From: CALMEC01 sp031366605
GTDB lineage: Bacteria > Actinomycetota > Thermoleophilia > Miltoncostaeales > Miltoncostaeaceae
NCBI GenBank assembly: GCA_031366605.1
Contig: JANLOO010000003.1
Span: 1 to 20,731, forward strand
DNA: 20,731 nt
Direction of reading: 5' to 3'
Part shown: in pieces, positions 14,739 to 20,731 of the stretch
Numbering within the stretch: the stretch's first letter is position 1
How the letters are laid out: each line of letters starts with the position of its first letter
Program-made: the position numbers and the translations under genes
The notes under the pieces: generated by a model
What the model saw: only the letters and a program-made list of their open reading frames with translations
The model's database searches: none
Told to the model about the DNA's origin: nothing

Positions 14739-15743
14739 GTGCGCGAAGTTCTCCCAACGCTTGAGCGGTGGTCCCATGAAGGGACTCGTGCAGCGCTGGC
14801 GACCGTCGTTTCGGTCGAGCGGTCGGCCCCGCGCGGGCCCGGTTCGATCATGGCGCTGAGCGAGACGGGTCAGATCGTCGGCTCCGTGACGGGTGGGTGT
14901 GTCGAGCCGGATGTCGTGCTGGCAGCGCAGGACGTCCTCGGCGGCGGGCCGCCCCGGCTTCGGGAGTACGGCATCGCGGACGAGGATGCGTTCGCCGTCG
15001 GGCTTCCCTGTGGTGGCGCGGTGCGGATTTTCGTCGAGGCGATGGACGCCGACGTCATCGCCCGCCTGGCCGCGGCTGTCCGCGACGAGACGGCGCTCGG
15101 CGTCATCACCCGAATCGCCGGACCACACGTCGGTGAGCGGACCGTCAGTGAGGCCGATGGTGTCGACGACGAGGCCGCAGCCCTGATCCGCGCGGGCCAC
15201 AGTGGCGCCATCGGCACCGGCGAAGACGAGCGGTTCGTCCTGAGCGTCGCGGCCCGCCCACGGATGTACGTGTTCGGCGCGATCGACTTTGCATCCGCGC
15301 TCGCGACCCTCGGCCGCTTCATGGGCTACCACGTGACGGTGTGCGACGCGCGCGCGGCGTTCGTCACCAAGGAGCGCTTCCCCGACGCCGACGAGATCGT
15401 CGTGGCCTGGCCCCACACGTTGATCACCGAGGCACCCATCGACGAGCGCAGTGCGATCTGCATCCTGACCCACGACGCCAAGTTCGACGGGCCGGCGCTG
15501 CACGCCGCACTCAAGACCCGCGCCGGCTACATCGGCGCGATGGGCAGCCGACGGACGGTCGCGCGGCGTGAGGAACGCCTCCGCGCGGAGGGCCTGACCG
15601 ACGCGGACTTTGCACGCGTCCACTCGCCGATCGGCATGAGCATCTCATCCAAAACCCCAGAGGAGGTCGCAGTTGCCGTTGGCGCCCAGATCATCCAGAC
15701 GATGCGGTCACACCCAGCACCAGTCCCGAGCGTGATCCGGTGA
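14739..15743 (+). CDS. xdhC: XdhC/CoxI-family molybdenum hydroxylase maturation protein
   Basis: XdhC proteins bind sulfurated molybdenum cofactor and insert it into xanthine-oxidase-family enzymes. The N-domain is seen in ALATVVSVERSAPRGPGS, SVTGGCVEPDV and GLPCGGAVRIFVE. The C-terminal Rossmann domain begins at YVFGAIDFASALATLGRFMG and holds VTVCDARAAFVTKERFPDAD, ILTHDAKFD and YIGAMGSRRT. I prefer the GTG at 14739 (MREVLPTLERW, 334 residues), because GGAG lies 7 nt upstream and family members often start this way; a GTG two codons earlier (14733) is possible. It is the first gene of the plus-strand operon and its stop overlaps the coxG GTG (GTGA, 15740-15743). Confidence 0.93.
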   Translation: MREVLPTLERWSHEGTRAALATVVSVERSAPRGPGSIMALSETGQIVGSVTGGCVEPDVVLAAQDVLGGGPPRLREYGIADEDAFAVGLPCGGAVRIFVEAMDADVIARLAAAVRDETALGVITRIAGPHVGERTVSEADGVDDEAAALIRAGHSGAIGTGEDERFVLSVAARPRMYVFGAIDFASALATLGRFMGYHVTVCDARAAFVTKERFPDADEIVVAWPHTLITEAPIDERSAICILTHDAKFDGPALHAALKTRAGYIGAMGSRRTVARREERLRAEGLTDADFARVHSPIGMSISSKTPEEVAVAVGAQIIQTMRSHPAPVPSVIR

Positions 15744-16342
15744 TCATCGAGAACTCCTTCGAGGTGCCCGGCACGCCCAAGCAGACGCTTGAGCTGCTGC
15801 TCGACGCCAAGCGCGTCGTACCCTGCATGCCCGGCGCCGAGCTGGTCGAGATCGTCGATGACCGCAATTGGCGGGCCAAGATGCGCGTGCGCCTGGGCCC
15901 GGTCGGGATGGACTTCGACAACAAAATCGAGCTGGTCGAAATCGACGAGGCCAACGGTGTCGTCACGATGAACGTCAGCGGTCGCGACACCCGCGGCAAG
16001 GGCGGCGCGGATGGGACGGTCGAGGCCCGCTTCGCGGCCAGCGGCAACGGCACACGCGTCGACATGACCACCGATCTGCGCTTCAGCGGCCAGGCCGCAC
16101 AGCTCGGCCGGCCCAATGTCGTGCAGGACGTCTCCTCAAAGCTCGTCGGCGATTTCGCCAACTGCCTCGGTCAGCAGATGACCTTCACAGCGGCCGCGGA
16201 GGCCGCCCAATCAGACGGGGACGCGGCAACTGTTGCGTCGCCCCCGCCTCCACCGCCATCAGCCAAACCGCTGTCGGCGTTTTCTGTTCTCATGGCAGCC
16301 ATCGGTGGCGCCATCAAACGCATGTTTCGGAAAGGGGGCTGA
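15740..16342 (+). CDS. coxG: CoxG-like SRPBCC protein with C-terminal membrane anchor
   Basis: This 200-residue protein has the CoxG lipid-binding-like (SRPBCC) domain over about residues 1-150. Visible parts are IIENSFEVPGTPKQTLELLL, VVPCMPGAELVEI, GVVTMNVSGRDTRGKGGADG and LVGDFANCLGQQM. A hexaproline linker (168-173) leads to a C-terminal hydrophobic/amphipathic helix AFSVLMAAIGGAIKRMFRKG. In CO dehydrogenase systems CoxG ties the enzyme to the membrane and hands electrons to quinone. The domain plus linker plus anchor layout fits that role. The GTG start overlaps the xdhC stop; coxS follows after 3 nt. Confidence 0.92.
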   Translation: MIIENSFEVPGTPKQTLELLLDAKRVVPCMPGAELVEIVDDRNWRAKMRVRLGPVGMDFDNKIELVEIDEANGVVTMNVSGRDTRGKGGADGTVEARFAASGNGTRVDMTTDLRFSGQAAQLGRPNVVQDVSSKLVGDFANCLGQQMTFTAAAEAAQSDGDAATVASPPPPPPSAKPLSAFSVLMAAIGGAIKRMFRKGG

Positions 16343-16345
16343 CCC

Positions 16346-16804
16346 GTGGGACGCATCGCCGTCACCGTCAACGGGCACCGCCATGAGATGGACGTGGATC
16401 CGCGGGACCTGCTCGTCTACACCTTGCGCGAGACGCTCGGTCTGACGGGCACGAATGTCGGGTGCGACACGTCGAGCTGCGGTGCCTGCACCGTGCACCT
16501 CAACGGCGAGTCCGTCAAGTCATGCACCGTGCTGGCCGTTCAGGCCGACGGTCAGGAGGTCACCACTATCGAGGGGCTCGCCGTCAACGGCGAGATGCAC
16601 CCGATGCAGCAGGCCTTCACCGAGAACCACGCCTTGCAGTGCGGGTACTGCACGCCGGGAATGATCATGGCGGCGGTCAGCCTGCTCGACGACAACCCCT
16701 CGCCGTCCGAGGACGAGATCCGCCACGGGCTCGAGGGCAACCTGTGCCGTTGCACCGGCTACCACAACATCGTCAAGGCCGTGCAGGCCGCGGCGAGGGC
16801 CTAG
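16346..16804 (+). CDS. coxS: Molybdenum hydroxylase small subunit, two [2Fe-2S] clusters (CoxS-like)
   Basis: This 152-residue protein is the iron-sulfur subunit that moves electrons from the Mo site in CoxL to FAD in CoxM. The plant-ferredoxin-type site has Cys40, Cys45, Cys48 and Cys60 (GCDTSSCGACTVHLNG). The second all-helical site has Cys99, Cys102, Cys134 and Cys136 (CGYCTPGM, then NLCRCTGYHN). All eight ligands are present. The GTG start has a G-rich AAAGGGGG about 7 nt upstream. Its stop overlaps the AGGAGG that serves coxL. Confidence 0.97.
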   Translation: MGRIAVTVNGHRHEMDVDPRDLLVYTLRETLGLTGTNVGCDTSSCGACTVHLNGESVKSCTVLAVQADGQEVTTIEGLAVNGEMHPMQQAFTENHALQCGYCTPGMIMAAVSLLDDNPSPSEDEIRHGLEGNLCRCTGYHNIVKAVQAAARA

Positions 16805-16813
16805 GAGGCCGTG

Positions 16814-19198
16814 ATGGCAACGACAGAACCCAAACCACCTCAGATCGGGCAGCGCCGTCTTCGCAAGGAAGATCCGGAGCTGATCACCGGTCAGGGCAAC
16901 TTCGTCGACAACATTTCGGTCGCCGGGATGTTGTGGATCCACGTCGTGCGCAGCCCGTTTGCACACGCGACGATCAGGGGCATCGACACGTCCAGAGCCG
17001 AGAAGGGTGACGGCGTCGTCGCGGTGTACACGGGCGAGACCCTCGAGTTCGCGGGCCCGCTCGTCATGGCGTGGCCGATCAACGACCAGGTCAAGAACCC
17101 GGCCCACTTCCCGCTGACCAAGGACAAGGCCCGCTATGTCGGCGACCCGGTCGCGGTGGTCGTGGCCGACAGCCGCGCAAACGCCAAGGACGCCGCCGAA
17201 CTGGTCGAGGTCGACTGGGACCCGCACCCCGCGGTCACCAACATCAAAGAGGCACTCGCCGACGGCGCGCCGATCGTCCATGAGGAGTTCGGCACCAACA
17301 ACGCCGGCGACTGGGTGTTCTCGCGTGACTCGCCGGTCGCGCCGCGCAACCCTTCGGGGCCGTACTTCGAGGACCCCGAGCTGGTCACGATCAAGGAGGA
17401 CTACTACCTGGCCCGGCTTATCCCCAACGCGATGGAGCCGCGCGGCGTGGTCGTCGATCTGACCGCGTCAATGGGCGAGTACACGGTGTACACCTCGACC
17501 CAGATCCCGCACATCCTGCGTACGACGCTGACGATCACATGCGGCATCCCCGAGGCCAAGCTTCGGGTCGTCGCCCCGGACGTCGGCGGCGGGTTCGGCT
17601 CCAAGCTCGAGGCCTACCCCGAGGACGCGATCTGCCTGGCGGTCGCCAAGAAGCTCCGCTCGCCGGTCAAGTGGATCGAGGAGCGCAGCGAGGGCTACGT
17701 GGCCACGCTGCACGGGCGCGAGATGTACCAGACCATCGAGTTGGCCGCGACCAAGGACGGCATCCTCAAGGCGGTTCGGGTCAACCTGACCGCGTCGATG
17801 GGTGCCTACCTGCGGATCATCACCCCGGGTATCCCGATGTTGGGCGCCTGGCTGTACGCCGGTCCGTACGACTGTGAGGGCTACGACTTCCAGTACACGA
17901 ACGTGTTCACCAACAACACGTTCACCGACGCCTACCGCGGCGCCGGGCGGCCCGAGGCCACCTACGCGATCGAGCGGGCCATGGACGCGCTCGCCCGTGA
18001 ACTCGACATGGATCCGATCGATCTCCGGATGAAGAATTTCATCACCAACGACAAGTTCCCCAACTACACGATGGTGACCGGGCTGACGATCGACTCGGCC
18101 AACTACACGGGCACCACCGAGAAGCTGTTGGACATCCTTGATTACGCGGACATCCGCAAGAAGCAGGCCGACAGTCGGGCGAGCGGTGGCACCAAGGTCA
18201 TCGGCGTCGGGTTCTCGACCTGGCTCGAGATGTGCGGTATCGCACCGTCACGTGTCTTGGCCGCCCTCAAGTACATCGCCGGCGGGTGGGACGCGGCGAC
18301 CGTCGAGTTCCTGCCGACCGGAACGGTGCGCGTGTTGACCGGGGTCTCACCACACGGTCAGGGTAACGTCACCACAATGGCCCAGATCGCCGCCGACCAA
18401 CTCGGCGTGGACTTCGAGGACGTCGAGGTGCTGCACGGCGACAGCCAGGTGGTGCCGCTCGGGCTCGACACGTACGGCAGCCGTGGGTTGGCCGTCGGCG
18501 GCGTCGCGCTCTACAAGGCGGGTGAGAAGATCCTGGCCAAGGCCCGCACGCTCGCGGCGCATCAACTGGAGTGCTCCGAGGATGACCTCGAGTTCGCCGG
18601 CGGTGACTTCACCGTCCGGGGCACCGACAAGAGCGCCAACATCAAAGCGCTCGGCTTCGCGGCCTGGGCGGCCCACGACCTGCCCGACGGCATGGAGCCG
18701 GGGCTGACCGCAACACACCTGTACGACCCACCCAACTTCAGTTGGCCCAACGGCTCGCACGCGTGTGTGGTCGAGGTCGACACCGAGACCGGCGCGGTCG
18801 AGATCATCCGCTACGTCGCCGTCGATGACTGCGGCGTGCAGATCAACCCCAACATCGTCCAGGGCCAGCTGCACGGAGGCATCACGCAGGGCATCGCCGA
18901 GGCCTTGTTCGAGGAGGCGCTCTACGACTCCGAAGGCAACCTGCTGACCGGCAACATGACGAGCTACATGATCCCCGGCCCGCCGGAGCTGCCGTCGTTC
19001 GAGCTGGACCACACCGTCACCCCCAGCCCCACCAACGCGCTGGGCGTCAAGGGCGTCGGCGAGGCCGGCACCATTGCGGCCCCACCGGCCGTCATCAACG
19101 CCGTGGTCGACGCGTTGTCGCACCTGGGCGTCACCAACGTCGAACGGCCTGCCACGCCAGAGCGAGTATGGCGCGCCATCCAGGAGGCAACGTCATGA
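16814..19198 (+). CDS. coxL: Molybdenum hydroxylase large subunit, form II CoxL-like
   Basis: The ATG at 16814 sits 5 nt after AGGAGG (a GTG at 16811 is too close), giving 794 residues. This is the Mo-cofactor subunit of the xanthine oxidase/CO dehydrogenase family. Visible motifs: GQGNFVDNI near the N-end; VAPDVGGGFGSKLEAYPED; AYRGAGRPEATYAIERAMD; LTGVSPHGQGNVTTMAQIAA; VDDCGVQINP; GVGEAGTIAAPP with the catalytic glutamate at about residue 750. AYRGAGR (373-379, bases 17930-17950) is the form II signature; form I CO dehydrogenases have AYxCSFR with the copper-binding cysteine. So copper binding and CO oxidation are not expected by analogy, and another hydroxylation or dehydrogenation substrate is likely. 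The stop overlaps the coxM ATG. Confidence 0.95.
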   Translation: MATTEPKPPQIGQRRLRKEDPELITGQGNFVDNISVAGMLWIHVVRSPFAHATIRGIDTSRAEKGDGVVAVYTGETLEFAGPLVMAWPINDQVKNPAHFPLTKDKARYVGDPVAVVVADSRANAKDAAELVEVDWDPHPAVTNIKEALADGAPIVHEEFGTNNAGDWVFSRDSPVAPRNPSGPYFEDPELVTIKEDYYLARLIPNAMEPRGVVVDLTASMGEYTVYTSTQIPHILRTTLTITCGIPEAKLRVVAPDVGGGFGSKLEAYPEDAICLAVAKKLRSPVKWIEERSEGYVATLHGREMYQTIELAATKDGILKAVRVNLTASMGAYLRIITPGIPMLGAWLYAGPYDCEGYDFQYTNVFTNNTFTDAYRGAGRPEATYAIERAMDALARELDMDPIDLRMKNFITNDKFPNYTMVTGLTIDSANYTGTTEKLLDILDYADIRKKQADSRASGGTKVIGVGFSTWLEMCGIAPSRVLAALKYIAGGWDAATVEFLPTGTVRVLTGVSPHGQGNVTTMAQIAADQLGVDFEDVEVLHGDSQVVPLGLDTYGSRGLAVGGVALYKAGEKILAKARTLAAHQLECSEDDLEFAGGDFTVRGTDKSANIKALGFAAWAAHDLPDGMEPGLTATHLYDPPNFSWPNGSHACVVEVDTETGAVEIIRYVAVDDCGVQINPNIVQGQLHGGITQGIAEALFEEALYDSEGNLLTGNMTSYMIPGPPELPSFELDHTVTPSPTNALGVKGVGEAGTIAAPPAVINAVVDALSHLGVTNVERPATPERVWRAIQEATS

Positions 19199-20010
19199 TC
19201 CCGAGCAAGTTCGACTACACGCTTGCGGAATCGGTCGAGCACGCCATCGAGCTGCTCGGCCAGGACCCGGAGGCCAAGCTCCTGGCCGGCGGGCATTCGC
19301 TCATCCCGTTGATGAAGACACGCCTGGCACGCCCGTCCAAGCTCATCGACATCGGTCGGCTGGGCCTGGCGGGGGTGACGGACAGTGGCGACCACCTGGT
19401 CGTCGGCGCCCTGACCCGTCATGCCGACCTGGAACACGACGCCACGGCCAGGCAGCACTGCCCGATCCTGGCCCACACGGCAGGACAGGTCGGTGACCGT
19501 CAGGTCCGCCACCGCGGGACGATTGGCGGGTCGTGCGCGCACGGCGACCCGGCGTCGGATCTTCCGACCATCTGCCGTCTGCTCGACGCCACGTTCGTCG
19601 CGCAGGGTCCCAACGGCACCCGGCAGATCGCCGCAGCCGACTTCTTCAAGGGTTTCTTCGACACGGCTCTTGAGGCGAACGAGCTGTTGACGGAGATCCA
19701 CATCCCCAAGACCGGCGGCGCCGGTTGGAGCTACATCAAGTTCCGCCAGCGGGCACTCGACTGGGCAACCGTGGGGGTCGCAGCCGTGGTCAACGGCGGT
19801 GCGAAGATCGCGTTCACCAACATGGGGCAAACCCCCCTTCGCGCGAGCGCAAGCGAAGCGGCGTTCGGATCAGGTGGGGCCGCCGCAGCGGCAGCCGCCG
19901 CAGCCGAGGGGACGGATCCCCCGAGCGACACGTGGGCATCGGCGGACTTCCGCCGCCACTTGGCGCAGGTCCTGACCGGGCGGGCACTGGCGGAGGCCGG
20001 GGCGAAGTAA
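19195..20010 (+). CDS. coxM: Molybdenum hydroxylase FAD-binding medium subunit (CoxM-like)
   Basis: The ATG at 19195 overlaps the coxL stop (ATGA) and has AGGAGG 7 nt upstream, giving 271 residues. FAD-binding motifs are KLLAGGHSLIPLMKTRLARP, then TIGGSCAHGDPASDLPT, which contact the FAD diphosphate. KFRQRALDWATVGVAAVV and the C-terminal domain follow. It would accept electrons from CoxS and pass them to quinone, perhaps through CoxG. A run of nine alanines (GGAAAAAAAAAEG) lies in the C-domain at about 19877-19909, an unusual spacer but without a frame break. It is the last gene of the operon. Confidence 0.95.
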   Translation: MIPSKFDYTLAESVEHAIELLGQDPEAKLLAGGHSLIPLMKTRLARPSKLIDIGRLGLAGVTDSGDHLVVGALTRHADLEHDATARQHCPILAHTAGQVGDRQVRHRGTIGGSCAHGDPASDLPTICRLLDATFVAQGPNGTRQIAAADFFKGFFDTALEANELLTEIHIPKTGGAGWSYIKFRQRALDWATVGVAAVVNGGAKIAFTNMGQTPLRASASEAAFGSGGAAAAAAAAAEGTDPPSDTWASADFRRHLAQVLTGRALAEAGAK

Positions 20011-20020
20011 TGACATGAGG

Positions 20021-20052
20021 CTCTCCGGCGGCGCAGGTTCGCCGCCGGAGAG
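20021..20052 (+). terminator. Strong hairpin terminator of the cox operon
   Basis: A perfect 13-bp stem (CTCTCCGGCGGCG / CGCCGCCGGAGAG) with loop CAGGTT starts 11 nt after the coxM stop. A T-rich CTCTTTTCG lies about 17 nt further on. It also lies 44 bp beyond the stop of the convergent gene, so it may work in both directions. Confidence 0.85.
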
Positions 20053-20096
20053 TCGGATGACCCTCTTTTCGACACGTCGGGATCGACCCGAACCCG

Positions 20097-20731
20097 CTAT
20101 TGAGACCAAAAGGTTCCGGCGATGGTTCGCTCGGGGTCGGCAATCAAGGCGAAGAAGATCAGAGCCGCCAGGTTGGCAAGCGAGCGGGGCAGGTGGGCGT
20201 CGTGAGTTGCAATCACATGGCGTTTGTTGCCTTCAATTTGTTCCAGGAATCCATGTGACGAGTTGCGGACCTCGCGAACAATGTTCGGAACGTACGAATC
20301 GAGTGGACTCCCCACGTATCGTCTGGCTCTTTCGTCCCAAACCTTGACCGCCCCACGGGTGCGGCGGTGCGCCATCGAGTGGTCGTGCACGTAGCTGTGT
20401 AGGTGCTCATACAGCTTCTGGGAATGCTTCTGGAAGCGAGTGCGTAATCGGACCGGAAGCATCTCCCACGCTCTGTCGAGGCGACTTCGCATTTCGCTCC
20501 TCTGGAGGAGTCTCTTGAAACCGTCGCCACTGGCTTCGGATCCATAGCCAAGTAATGCTTCGGCCTTGTCGAGCAGATCGAACGCCGCCGCCTGTTGTGT
20601 CGGCCACGGTGACTGAACGCCTGACAGGATGCAAATGGCGTCGAGCACGAGGCGCTCAACGGTGAGAAGCCAAGCGAACTGCTGGGCGACGTTATGCAGA
20701 CCGTTGCCCGCGAATCCAGCGGGGTTTGCAG
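20097..20731 (-). CDS. Unknown protein, C-terminal part; homolog of the protein at 11060-12547
   Basis: The frame is open to the right edge, so the N-terminal part is outside the window. Bases 20731-20649 translate as ANPAGFAGNGLHNV, then AQQFAWLLTVERLVLDAIC. This matches ADPTRFEVNGAHDV and RQFAWFLTFERMVLDAIC of the other copy, so the true gene is longer than the ATG-initiated frame from 20648. Conserved blocks include AFDLLDKAEALLG, SGDGFKRLL, YVPNIVREVRNSSHGFLEQI and LAALIFFALIADPERTIAGT. The R-x6-H spacing of VREVRNSSHGF is kept. Sampled GC is low (33 of 60 at 20401-20460), like its homolog. It ends at TAG, convergent with the cox operon and separated by the hairpin terminator. Confidence 0.82.
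   Translation of the reverse strand, partial: ANPAGFAGNGLHNVAQQFAWLLTVERLVLDAICILSGVQSPWPTQQAAAFDLLDKAEALLGYGSEASGDGFKRLLQRSEMRSRLDRAWEMLPVRLRTRFQKHSQKLYEHLHSYVHDHSMAHRRTRGAVKVWDERARRYVGSPLDSYVPNIVREVRNSSHGFLEQIEGNKRHVIATHDAHLPRSLANLAALIFFALIADPERTIAGTFWSQ

Noticed and set aside
14550..15623. Long N-terminal extension of the MoxR frame (648 residues in total)
   Set aside because: The extra part is the exact antisense of xdhC, which is certain by motifs; MoxR homology begins at the ATG at 14549.
16346..20010. True (form I) aerobic CO dehydrogenase
   Set aside because: CoxL has AYRGAGR, not AYxCSFR, and the gene order is S-L-M rather than M-S-L; CO oxidation should not be assumed.

Overview
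The window is chromosomal DNA of a GC-rich bacterium with short intergenic gaps, many GTG starts and many stop/start overlaps. A class 2 (quinone) dihydroorotate dehydrogenase, a BolA-CGFS glutaredoxin pair, a DUF255 thioredoxin-like protein and a form II molybdenum hydroxylase cluster suggest a soil or aquatic actinobacterium. The class Thermoleophilia is possible, but that is an inference from gene content, not something proved here.

Layout. 1-101: start of a secreted protein running off the left edge on the minus strand. 355-427: tRNA-Lys(TTT), minus. 477-1837: pterin carbinolamine dehydratase translationally coupled to pyrD, plus. 1840-9116: a long minus-strand run. Read in transcription order it holds a DUF255 protein, two tandem paralogous low-complexity proteins, bolA, a monothiol glutaredoxin and a 67-residue orphan. 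9170-10874: a protein with a C-terminal J-domain, then mocA (molybdenum cofactor cytidylyltransferase), plus. 10851-12547: an apparently foreign patch with a truncated Phd/YefM-type antitoxin, its probable operator, and a large unknown protein of lower GC. 12565-20010: a cox-type cluster. moxR/coxD and coxE lie on minus; divergently on plus come xdhC, coxG, coxS, coxL and coxM, ending in a strong hairpin terminator at 20021-20052. 20097-20731: the C-terminal part of a second copy of the unknown protein family, minus, cut by the right edge.

How the genes fit together. CoxS ([2Fe-2S]), CoxL (Mo cofactor) and CoxM (FAD) would form a heterotrimeric molybdenum hydroxylase. MocA, XdhC, the MoxR ATPase, the CoxE VWA protein and CoxG would mature it and attach it to the membrane. 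CoxL carries AYRGAGR, the form II signature, rather than AYxCSFR of proven CO dehydrogenases, so the substrate is open. The S-L-M order also fits form II.

The two least-explained items are these. (1) Two tandem paralogs at 2768-6924 share a C-terminal domain of about 65 residues (36 of 65 identical by hand alignment) behind long disordered regions. One has an N-terminal membrane helix; the other carries an AK-[AT]-P-[VI] pentapeptide array. (2) Two inverted homologs of an unrecognised family (11060-12547 and 20097-20731) flank the cox cluster; the complete one sits beside the broken antitoxin.
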